This document shows positions 1 through 8,740 of a DNA stretch of 27,616 nt, piece after piece. The stretch comes from Smittium culicis (lineage: Eukaryota; Kickxellomycota; Harpellomycetes; Harpellales; Legeriomycetaceae): assembly GCA_001970855.1 (NCBI GenBank), contig LSSN01000895.1:1-27616 (forward strand), written 5' to 3'. Position numbers and translations under genes: made by a program. A model generated the notes under the pieces. That model saw only the letters and a list, made by a program, of their open reading frames with translations, searched no databases and was not told the origin of the DNA. How positions within the stretch are numbered: position 1 is the stretch's first letter; every line of letters begins with the position of its first letter.

Positions 1-618
1 GGTTTTTGGCAGCATTTCTCGGCGCCACCAACATAATTGGCTGAATTTAGAGTAATCTGATCAGTAATATCCATGATTCAGCCAGTAATTAGCCATAAAC
101 CTGAAATCTGATTGATTTTGTTTGTTTGATTAGCCAATAGTTGTCAAATTTTACCTTTGATTAAACAGCCAAGAAAGAAAAAAAGAAAAAAGAAAAAAAA
201 CTTTATTTATTCCATCTTTTATAAGTCAGTCTATATTATTCCGCTACTTTATAGCTTTAATTTAAATTTATTAATTTTTTGTGGAAACAATTCTTGGAAA
301 AAAAAAAACACACAAAAGCATATCCTGTTTTTACTTTCTATTTATAATCAGAGAAAGTCGTTACCGAACATAAAAACAAACACAAAATATAAAAAAAATT
401 GTAATTAAAAGTAAGAGTGAACATCTGGCACCTCCTACTAAACAGAATTACATCGCAGCTCAGCACAACACTAGGCTAAAAGTTTTATTTTTTTAAAATC
501 AACATATAGAGAGAACTTGAGGTATTTTGTTCTGATTGAATAGAAGAAATAAAGATTCCAGGTAAGACCCCTACTTTAATTCTATATATATATAGTTATT
601 TTCGGAGCCGATTGTGTT

Positions 619-828
619 TTATTTCTTAATTTGGTCGAGAATGCACAAACATTGATCTTGAAAATCAAATAAATAAAAAAAAATAAATGTTTTTATGGAT
701 ACTGTGATTTTTGGTTCAACAGTGGGATTGTCTAATTTTATTATTGATTGTGCGTTTCTTTGATTGAGTGAAGAAGGATAAACCATTTGGAAGAAACTAA
801 ATAATAAAATATAGAAATAATTACGCAT
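619..828 (-). CDS. Doubtful 69-aa reading frame with a signal-peptide-like start
   Basis: The frame opens with a true ATG and its first 19 residues (MRNYFYILLFSFFQMVYPS) look like a secretory signal or membrane anchor. A short polar middle (about residues 20-45) follows, then a Phe/Leu/Asp-rich tail that reads like translated AT-rich DNA. The sequence just upstream on this strand, a T-run followed by TAGCAG, resembles a 3' splice site, so this could instead be an internal exon. I recognise no family. Most likely it is a chance frame; it is kept because the signal-like start and the acceptor-like sequence coincide. Confidence 0.15.
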   Translation of the reverse strand: MRNYFYILLFSFFQMVYPSSLNQRNAQSIIKLDNPTVEPKITVSIKTFIFFYLFDFQDQCLCILDQIKK

Positions 829-955
829 ACCTGCTAAAAAATTTTTTTTTTATTTTTTTGTACGGGAGTATAGGTATAATCACAAAATCTTGAGCCTAAA
901 AAGAAACAAATCAAGAAGAAAGCGAATTCAAGCGCAACTAATTAAAAAGAAAAAA

Positions 956-980
956 TAGAATAGAATAGAATAGAATAGAA
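956..980 (+). repeat. (TAGAA)x5 microsatellite before TIM17
   Basis: Five perfect copies of the pentamer TAGAA sit immediately upstream of the TIM17 start codon at 985. Copy-number change here would alter the 5' leader length. It is seen directly in the sequence; no function is claimed. Confidence 0.9.
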
Positions 981-984
981 CAGT

Positions 985-1652
985 ATGAGAGGTTCAGACA
1001 CATCCAGAGATCCATGGTAAAAAAATACGTTTATTTACTTTAGATATAGCGAGCTTTTTTTTCTGATTTTAAAGTAAATAACTGGGATAAACTTTTTTTT
1101 TAATTTTTGTGGGATTTTGTAGCCCATGGGTAATATTAAACGATGCAGGAGGTGCGTTCTGTATGGGCGCGATCGGAGGAGGACTCTGGAACTTTATCAA
1201 AGGAAGCAGGAACTCGCCAAGGGTAAAAATAAAATAAATTAAAATTTAAAACATAAATTATTTGTTGTAAAGAGGCAAACTAACTAACTAAATAAATGTC
1301 AAACTAAATTGATTTAAATTAGGGCGAGCGGTTCAGGGGCGCGGTGACGGCGATGCGTACGAGGGGCCCAGTTCTCGGGGGCAATTTCGGGATATGGGGA
1401 GGAATGTTTTCGACGTTTGATTGCGCGATGAAGGGGATGCGACAGAAGGAGGATCCGTGGAACTCGATTGCGGCGGGAGCGCTGACCGGGGGGATGCTTG
1501 CGGCACGTGGTGGGTGGAAGACGGCGTCGGTGTCGGCAGTGTTCGGCGGCGTGCTGCTTGCACTTATCGAGGGCGTTGGTATCGGAATATCCAAACTGAC
1601 TGCGCCTGGACCACAGCAGATCGCTGGCCCACCACCCGCATCGTCTGAGTAA
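985..1652 (+). CDS. TIM17: Mitochondrial import inner membrane translocase subunit Tim17 (three exons)
   Basis: Tim17 is a core channel-forming subunit of the TIM23 complex, which moves presequence-bearing proteins across or into the inner mitochondrial membrane. The coding sequence is the join of 985-1016, 1123-1222 and 1323-1652, giving 153 residues; yeast Tim17 has 158. The N-terminus reads [17 protein letters not shown] and matches the family SRDPCP...NDxGGAF signature. The junction codon for Cys11 is split by intron 1. Further signatures are [16 protein letters not shown] (about residues 28-43), [20 protein letters not shown], the REDPWN-like KEDPWNSI and [13 protein letters not shown]. 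Four membrane spans are expected (roughly 15-35, 60-80, 87-107, 110-130) with a Pro-rich tail. Exon 3 is strikingly GC-rich (65% in 1441-1500), unlike most other genes here. It converges on the ECL1-like gene. Identity is very secure. Confidence 0.96.
1017..1122 (+). other. TIM17 intron 1 (106 nt)
   Basis: The intron starts GTAAAA and ends TTTTGTAG. It interrupts the Cys codon of the DPCPW motif (TG before, C after), and removing it restores the family N-terminus exactly. No strong CTAAC branch site is seen; AAATAAC at about 1076-1082 is the best candidate, 40 nt before the acceptor. Confidence 0.93.
1223..1322 (+). other. TIM17 intron 2 (100 nt)
   Basis: The intron begins GTAAAA and ends TTAG. 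A strong repeated branch site (ACTAACTAACTAA, about 1279-1291) lies some 35 nt before the acceptor. Splicing joins NSPR to GERFRGAV in frame, as in other Tim17 proteins. Confidence 0.94.
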
Positions 1653-1685
1653 GAGTATATAATATATATATTTATATATTCTCTT
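1651..1685 (+). terminator. TATATA-rich near-palindrome at the TIM17 3' end
   Basis: An AAGAG...CTCTT imperfect palindrome encloses runs of TATATA and begins within the TIM17 stop codon. TATATA-type sequences act as polyadenylation efficiency elements in yeasts, and the self-complementary arms could also form a stem-loop. The role as a 3'-end signal is inferred from position. Confidence 0.4.
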
Positions 1686-2077
1686 GGCCAAGAACGAGCT
1701 TTTTATTATTATTATTATTATTTTTTCTACAACTTACTAAATCTTTATCTTTTATCGCCCTTTTGTCTACATCTAATTTACATTTAACTTTAGTTTTTTT
1801 TTTGGAGTAAACTATTTTTCTTTTATTTCCGGAAATTAAATAAAACAATATTATATTTTAAGGATTTTACATCGAGAATGAAAATGAATAAATTTAAAAG
1901 TGCGGATAATAAAATAATGGTAATAAAAAAAATTTATTTGTAATGATTGGAGTTTAGTGTTGATAAATATTAAAAGTACATAGTTATTTATAAATATATA
2001 TATATAAGGAGAGATAAATAAAAGAGAAGGTAATTCTCAAGAGTTTGATGTAAGGGGAAGGTGTGTGTGTGGATGCT
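1653..2077. other. Spacer between convergent TIM17 and ECL1-like genes
   Basis: This 425-nt AT-rich spacer holds the 3' ends of two genes facing each other. It has the TATATA palindrome just after TIM17, six TTA units at 1703-1720, and an AT-only run near 1990-2007 that probably serves 3' processing of the minus-strand gene. No gene is seen. Confidence 0.6.
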
Positions 2078-2332
2078 TTATGATGCGGTCATAGCAAACC
2101 GGACTGAACGTAGTATCCTTGTCCTGCTGGATGGCGAGGAGTAGTGGAGAGCAGCGGGCGATGGTGGAGAGGAGGAGTGGATGTGGGAGTTGTACTTGAT
2201 GTAGTCTAGGGAGTAGCTGTAAGTCTGGGAGGACTTGTTGCGGTCGGTTCGCTTGCACGACTCGCTGCAGTAGAGAGCAGAGTCGGAATGGCTGATATGT
2301 TTGCCGCAGTAGAAGCACCAGTTAGTGTCCAT
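2078..2332 (-). CDS. ECL1-family small zinc-binding protein (life-span regulatory factor type)
   Basis: The 84-residue product begins MDTNWCFYCGKHI and continues to LYCSESCKRTD, giving Cys6-x2-Cys9-x12-Cys22-x3-Cys26. This MDxxxCxxC...LYCSxxC head followed by a Ser/Tyr/His-rich unstructured tail is the pattern of the fungal ECL1/life-span regulatory factor family. Its fission-yeast members (about 80-90 aa, same length) extend chronological lifespan when overexpressed and respond to sulfur, amino-acid or zinc status. The four cysteines probably bind a metal ion. The start is the first ATG and fits the family exactly. A pyrimidine-rich leader (on the minus strand) precedes it. Membership is inferred from motif and length; the exact cellular role in this organism is not shown. 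Confidence 0.75.
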   Translation of the reverse strand: MDTNWCFYCGKHISHSDSALYCSESCKRTDRNKSSQTYSYSLDYIKYNSHIHSSSPPSPAALHYSSPSSRTRILRSVRFAMTAS

Positions 2333-3172
2333 TTTATTTTTTATACAGTTTTCTTTTATTATTATTGTCAGTTAGTTTGTTTGCTTTCTTTTTTAAAACC
2401 GAAATAGTCTAAAAAAAGAAGAAATTTATTTGAACGATGTTTTTGATAATTTGTGCGGAATAAATACGGTGTTTTTTTTTTGAGGGTTGTAGGTGTTCAA
2501 GTCGAGTTAGGTTATAATTGCGGTTTAGGGTATAAAGCGGCAATGATGAGCTAGTTGTAGCAGGTGGTATGTGCTTATAAAAGTATGGGTAAACAGGGTT
2601 ATGTATATAAGGTAAGTAGCAAGAAAGCAATCGAGTATTAATAGTTTAGATAAATAGGGAAGTGGTGGATAAAAGATCAAAGGCTGGCTAGTTATAAATG
2701 TTTTTATAGTATACTTGTTGTTGAGAAGGCGGGCAGTACAGTTTTACTCGATTGTAGAGAAGAATTTAGGCCGAGTATTTATAAAAAAAAAAAAAATAAG
2801 CAGTGTAGATTGCTTTGAAACAAAATGTATGCTAAATTCCATCTTATTACAGAAATCGTCAGCAAATATTCATTTTGTAAGCTAATTTTCAGTAACACTT
2901 GGCAAATCTCTCATCAATTATTAATGCTAATAAAATTAAAAATAAACTCTTTGGAAGTGATAGAATAGGCATTCCCGCTAATATTGCAAAAAATTAAAAA
3001 ATTAATAAAAAAAAAAAGCTGACAATCTTTTTCCCTTTGAAATATTAGCCAGAAAGTTTAAATTCCTTTTTTTCACTGCTATTATTAATGGGCATAGAAA
3101 TTTGGGCGAGACAATCAGCATATTTTATGATTAATAACTGGAATTTCCTTTTATTTGTTGATAGGCGATTAA
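2333..3172. other. Upstream region of the ECL1-like gene
   Basis: No gene is seen. The + strand is G-rich (16 G against 4 C in 2581-2640), meaning the leader side of the minus-strand gene is C-rich. A TATATA-containing stretch at about 2605-2612 could serve as a TATA element for that gene, and TATTTATAAA occurs at about 2776-2785 in the other orientation. The reading frame at 2409-2630 is low-complexity and not credible. Confidence 0.45.
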
Positions 3173-3637
3173 TAATTGGGCGGTTTTGAAGCTAAAATGG
3201 GGCTCTAAGTGGACAGACTCGAAAATATTCCACCACTTCGCTGAATAGGTTGAAAAAAGCACGCAAGATCCCACCTCTCCCCCCGCATCCAATGTAAGCA
3301 TCGCTTTTATGGGCTTTATTAAAAGCACGAAAATCGTTACGCCCAAGTGAATCACTTATCGAGAAATTGGTAAAAGAAGTCCGGCAATTTCTAAGCGCAC
3401 GCCAGCGTTTCTTCGCAATTTCTAAGCGCACACAAGTGTTTCTAAGCATTTCTAAGCGTTTTCGACAGTGCGGAAAGCCTGTTATTACGAGAGGTTTCCT
3501 TGCTTTTTTTTTAATTTTTTTGAAGTGCAGATACAAATGCGCGCATCAGCCGTCTGCTTTTGGATTACCCACAAATAAGAGGGTGGAATTTAACAGCGCA
3601 GACCAAATTCGAAGAAGTGACTAATATCGCCCAATTA
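3173..3637. mobile_element. Less AT-rich island bounded by a 10-bp inverted repeat, possible decayed MITE
   Basis: The segment starts with TAATTGGGCG (3173-3182) and ends with its exact complement CGCCCAATTA (3628-3637). The interior is visibly richer in G and C than both flanks and carries a 31-bp tandem repeat. Reading frames on both strands cross it (for example 3192-3536 minus) but none resembles a known protein, and they overlap as mutual shadows. No clear target-site duplication is visible. It may be an old non-autonomous DNA element, or simply a remnant of older unique sequence. Confidence 0.3.
3384..3466 (+). repeat. 31-bp tandem repeat, about 2.7 copies
   Basis: Units start at 3384 and 3415 with GCAATTTCTAAGCGCAC and continue with a variable middle and GTTTCT; a third, shortened copy begins near 3446 (GCATTTCTAAGCG). 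The word TTTCTAAGC occurs four times within 70 bp. Confidence 0.75.
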
Positions 3638-6600
3638 GCCAGCCTTCCGGCATCTTCTGCACTCGCAATTCCATTACAATTACGTAAGAAAATTGCCGTT
3701 AAAAAATAGAAAAAGCGAATAAAGTTTATTCAGCAATAGGCGTGTTTTTTTGTTTTTTTATAGTGACAAGGCATTTTTGCATGCTTTCATAACCAAATGA
3801 CAATATTGCGAAACATTGTGATAAAGCAGCAGAGCAATATTAGTCATCTCTGCGCTAAATTTCTCAGCCCTTTTCCCCTCCCCCTCATAACTCTCGTCAA
3901 TTACCACTTATGCTGACCAATCACCATCGCCCTCAACAAAATACAAATTCATTTGTAAGAACCTTTTTATTTTTTTTCTTATCTAGATTAAACCTGTCAT
4001 TTACAATTCTTGAGCGAAAAACAAAAAAAAAAAAATTAAAGAAAATCATGCAAAGTAAAAAACGTGTTCTTTTTAATATGGACAATAAAATCTAATTTCT
4101 GCGCTTTATTTATTTATTTATTATAAAAGTCTAGATTCAAGTATTGAAAGCGCTATGACATATGGTTGGCTAGCTTTTCACTCTTAGTAAATAAAAAAAT
4201 AAATTAAAGTTCACTGATTTTCTATATCTTTCGGACTTCCATACTGCCATTTAGAGCTTCACTGCCACTTTCCCAACATCCTTGGTTTACCCCCCTTGAA
4301 GCCTTCGCCCACGTTTCTTAACTTTCTATCCGATTCTTCCCCACAATTACCTGATTGTCGATTACTACAGGTGCTATCAGATTTTTATTGAGTCGCCTTA
4401 CTTAATCCACGTTTTAAATGTTGAGCTGCTTGTCATTAATAACAAATCTGTCTTTCAGGTAACTTGTCATCAATCACTTAATGGCCATACCCGATATATC
4501 ATACGAGCCTATCACAGCATGCACATAGACCAGCAAATCGCCATACCCAAAGCATAGTAAAATTATAACAGGAATATCATCTCATCTCATCTCATCTAAT
4601 ATTCGCTCACCCTTCCACCAAAAAAAAAAAAAAAAATAGCCTGATTATGGTTTTCAGGAACTTCAAGGATCTTAATTGTGCTAAACAGCTATACATTTCC
4701 CGTATAGTTTCAAAAGCCACGCTATTAATACCTCGCCCATTTATTGGCGCATTATTTGCTCTTCGTTTCTTTTTAGTCCAAATTAATTAACCCTGATATG
4801 GGACCATTGCTCCAAAATACACATTATTTCAATCTTTTTTTATTCTGTACTACTCTCTCGATTTTGCCCACTTAACTTCATAATCCAAAACACGGATGTA
4901 CCTTTTACATTCATCTTACAATAATAAAAGTTATAATGTCGATATAATATTCTGCAGAAACATATACTCTCTCATAGCAACTTAGCTTCCTCTTTTTTAT
5001 TTACTCTGTTTACCTCCTAATCTTTTATAGGGCACCTAACCCACCACATCCTATCAAATAATGTAAATAAATATCTAAAATATCTTTTTTCTCGGTAAAC
5101 ACGTGCCTAACTCATATATCTTTATCTTGATCTCACCATCATAAAGCAAAAACAACTACCAGTACATATCTAAACACTATGATTTCTCTCATTTGGATCT
5201 GCGTTTTGTGCAATGAGAATCTTTTCAATCACTTGTATTATTCCTCATTAATAACTAAATTAACACTCGAAATTTAAAATAATTAAATACATGCACTTGT
5301 CTTTATTAAACCCAAATAAAAAGGCTATACTTTAATATTATACGCTTTCCTATTAATTATGGCGAAAGCTTGGGAATTAAGGGAGAATGTAACTATTTGG
5401 AAACTGGTAGGAGCTGAGTCCAGTTTCATACATTCCATTCCATTCCATCCATACCATTAGTCTCACAGCAATGTCCCTCACATTATACATCCTTACTCAC
5501 CTCACCCCCTCCCCCTATCCTCATCATAAACTTCATCTTTTTTTTTTATCCGCTTTGAATCGCTATTAAAAAAATTACCCTATTTTCTCTCTTTTTTTTT
5601 TTATTTCACTATCCACTACATACTCCTCTTGAAAAATAAGAACTCTTCTGAATAAATTCAGACTCATCGCTAAACTTTATTTATACATTTACCAATAGAA
5701 TTTTTACGCTTTTAAAAAAGAAAAATAAACTTTCCAAATGATTATATATCTAATACCCACAATAAATATAGCTCGCCTTTCCCCCCCCCACCTCCATCAT
5801 CGCATTCTTGAAATTTCCAGTTCAATATGCTTTCATGCACTGCCCACTCCTTTTCTACTAATTATATATATGTATTTGAGCGAGTTTTACCACTTACTGA
5901 ACATTGTACATACCATATAAAAATATAATATAATTGACATCTCTAAAATTGCTAAAACTACATAGAAAATTAAAAATCTAGATAAAAAAAAAAACTTCTC
6001 CATCCTCAAAATAATATTTGCGAATAGAAAATTTTCCCTCTCGCCGTCTTTTTTTTTTTTTGGAGGTGGAATGGTTACTTGAACATTCTCATCATCTCTA
6101 ATAAAAAGCTTCAAAAAAATATATCCATCTTTAATAACTACCGATAAAATAAAACCTCAGTATTTTGTTAATAATAAATATTATTGTAGAATTGACCCTA
6201 CTTCCACAAGTACCACTAAAACATTTAAATACTTTACCTTATTATTTTATTTGAATCTAACTTTTATATATATATTTCTCCGCATTTAGAGATACCAGCT
6301 TGCTCTTGGTTTTTTGCTCTTAAAAACTCTAAAAAAAACGTATGTATCGACAATTAGAACAAAAAATTTCCGCTCAAATTAAAAAATTACTTGTTTAGGA
6401 TATAATTCTTTTATTCATTAAAAAAAGATAATAAACAGCTTGAATTTTGTATTCAAAGTACAACATTGATTTGCTTTTAAATCAACTGTATTCGCTAATT
6501 GTTTGTTTTCTTTTAGCGCACATTCAACATTTACGCCGATTTCTTTACTGATCACTACGTATAGATATGAAGTCAGATTGATGACATGGACGAATACGGA

Positions 6601-8530
6601 TTAAATAATTACAGTAACTGTACACATAACAACCCCTCCACACGCTAATAACATGAGCTGCGCATTTTATAAATTTCCGATCAAATAAATTGGTATCAAG
6701 TACCCTGATATTACGAATACTTGAAGAAGAAAAACACCAACTTGTCCTCTTAATAACTAAAAGCTCAGACAATTCAACGGTGTGATGCATGAAATTGCCG
6801 AACACCCTCTTTCTCTTAATCATTGCGTATTTTTGCACTCAAATATCTATTTTTAAAATAAAAATAAAAATAAAACAAACATTCGATTCTATTCTATTCC
6901 ACGCTCTAAAGAGAAAGATAGAATTACCCTTTATAGTAATATCCCGTTGCTAAGATGAAAAAATATAGCAAGATGGAAATTATGTGGCATTCGATTAGCT
7001 GGTTGATCCATCTCTAAAACCCTCTTTTTTTCTTTTCTTTAGAGCTCGACAAGATCTTGAATTCGTCTCTTTTCAATACCACACAAAAAAATGGCGATAT
7101 ATTCCAACTCCACTCCTAATATTCGCTATACAAAAAAAAAATAAAAGTCATTTTTTGCGGTCAATTGCCATTTTACTTTATAATTTATAAATTAGACCTC
7201 ATTAATACCAGTCCCTTTAAAGAAAATGTCATGGAATTTTTATTCCCTTATTCATATTTCTTTAGTTTTCTTTTTCCTTCTATTGTTTTCTTTTTTTTTT
7301 TTGGCTGAATGCAATAAAACTGCGAAAAAATCGCCATTAAAAACCCCCACTTACTCATATTTTATTATTATTATTACTTTTATTATTTAAAGATTGCTCT
7401 CCAAGTACCTTCGCATTGGTATTCGCAACATTACGTTCTGTATTACGAAACGTGTACCGATATTTATTAGTCTGGTAGTATTCGCACATGTATACACTCA
7501 AATAATCAACCCCCACACGTCATAATCACACGTCATACTCACCAAAAACATGTTATTTGCTGCCATCATCCTAACTTATCTGGGTTGAATGATATTTTTA
7601 GCTGCCAGTTATCCAAAAACGACTTTACATAAAACTATCATCGTTCACTCCATCCCCCCTCCCCTATCTCCAAGAAAAACACATCAAGCTAGACGCGTAG
7701 TATCCACTAAAAATTTTAATAAAAAAAAACACTTTCTTGCCCATTTCTCGCTACCGCTTGCATTTTTAAGAAAAAATATAAAAAATCTAAAATTCTATTA
7801 ATACTCTAATGTGTATGGGAGTTCAGCGCATAAGAATGCAACTTTTTGTTTCAGCTTAATAATGTTTGCCTGATATCTTGTAAAATCGATATGTATAGTT
7901 GTTTGGAACTCTAAAAATGAATTTTCCCCCTCTTTTTCGAGCTATGTCAGTGTGTCCACCTTTACCACAATTGAATTTAATAAGACTATTAAACGTTTAC
8001 TCCATCAAGAATCCCTTATGTTTATTAAAAAAAAATGTATAGAGGTTTTTTTTTTCGTATTTTCAACTGCAATTGCTTTTTTTGATTTAACTTTTCATAC
8101 TATAATTGTTTAATCTAGAAAATCCTTCAATTAAATGATCACTCGTATATTATTGCTCTGATTTTTTATTGATCCTTGTAAATGGGGGACCGTTTAGAGC
8201 TGCGAAAAAAATTTTTTTTATTCCTTGGAATCCTCATTTTTTAATTCCAGGTATAAATAAAATTAACGATTGAATTCGATATTCTATTCGTAAACATTTA
8301 ACGATAGAATATAAAGCTAAGACTAAGACTACTAAATATGAATGTTTTAATTAGTATATCTCTGCTCTTAAGAATATTCTTCAAACCATTCTTTATTTAT
8401 TTTTTGTGCGATTTCACACACTTTTAATACATTTCTCTGCAAACTGCTTCCTTCATAAAGAAACTTCTAAATTCAAAAAACAAAACCTTATACCTGAACT
8501 TGAATTCTTTATTATTAGTCCAAATCTTTA
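3638..8530. other. Gene-free, C-rich/G-poor AT-rich tract
   Basis: No supportable gene is seen in nearly 5 kb. The + strand is strongly biased to C over G (29 C and 2 G in 5461-5520) and full of CT tracts and T-runs. Simple repeats include CATCT x4 (4578-4597) and CATTC x3 plus CATCC (5431-5450). AATATTGC and its complement form a small inverted repeat at 3802-3841. A 33-codon frame at 5359-5460 (MAKAWELREN...) has a coding-like start but dissolves into the CATTC repeat, so it is not called. Frames at 5738, 5887, 6545 and 7589 are low-complexity. Confidence 0.5.
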
Positions 8531-8630
8531 CAAAATTCTGATGAACTAATATACAAATCGAAATTATAACAACAGCATCCAATTTAAAATGCTTTAATTT
8601 CGATTTATATACTAGTTCATTCTAATTTTG
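8531..8630. repeat. Long imperfect inverted repeat (hairpin)
   Basis: The left arm (8531-8578) contains ATGAACTAATATACAAATCG and on to AAATTA; the right arm (8588-8630) contains TAATTTCGATTTATATACTA and GTTCAT. The central 25 or so bases pair with only two mismatches, the outer CAAAATT/AATTTTG pair again after a 3-base interruption, and AGCAT/ATGCT closes a 10-nt loop. The result is a roughly 100-nt hairpin with a bulge near the loop. Confidence 0.75.
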
Positions 8631-8718
8631 AAATTTTTGATTCTTTTCATTTAATTTGTATATAATCCCACGTTTGAAAAAAATTGCTAATTTTCTTTAT
8701 ATTAAATCATTATAATCT

Positions 8719-8740
8719 TTTTATGCTATATAGCATAAAA
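8719..8740. repeat. Perfect 22-bp palindrome
   Basis: The half-site TTTTATGCTAT is followed directly by its reverse complement ATAGCATAAAA. It lies 90 bp beyond the long hairpin. In AT-rich DNA such palindromes can occur by chance, but the GC/CG steps inside make this one less trivial. It could be a dimeric protein-binding site or a cruciform; no function is shown. Confidence 0.7.

Larger units (their letters stand above)
1..984. other. AT-rich upstream region of TIM17
   Basis: No convincing gene lies here. The stretch has many A- and T-runs and a perfect donor-like CAG/GTAAGA at about 559-567, for which I see no matching exon; it could be an untranslated intron start on the + strand. Positions 956-980 carry five TAGAA units ending five bases before the TIM17 start codon, so they would fall in its 5' leader or core promoter. 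A short minus-strand reading frame at 619-828 is listed separately. Confidence 0.5.

Noticed and set aside
562..575. Complement of GTAAGACCCC as the 5' end of a U1 snRNA on the minus strand
   Set aside because: The match to the U1 5' end is limited to about nine bases, and no U1 stem-loops or Sm site follow.
1314..1691. Frames overlapping TIM17 exon 3 in other frames and on the minus strand
   Set aside because: They are shadows caused by the GC-rich Tim17 coding sequence; the spliced + strand product matches Tim17 throughout.
2037..2318. 93-aa minus-strand frame overlapping the ECL1-like gene
   Set aside because: It is Leu/Gln/Pro-rich in a shifted frame and lacks the Cys pattern; the 84-aa frame fits a known family.
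3347..3359. GTGAATCACTTAT shared with 16115-16127
   Set aside because: Thirteen identical bases are expected by chance in a window of this size, and the flanks do not align.
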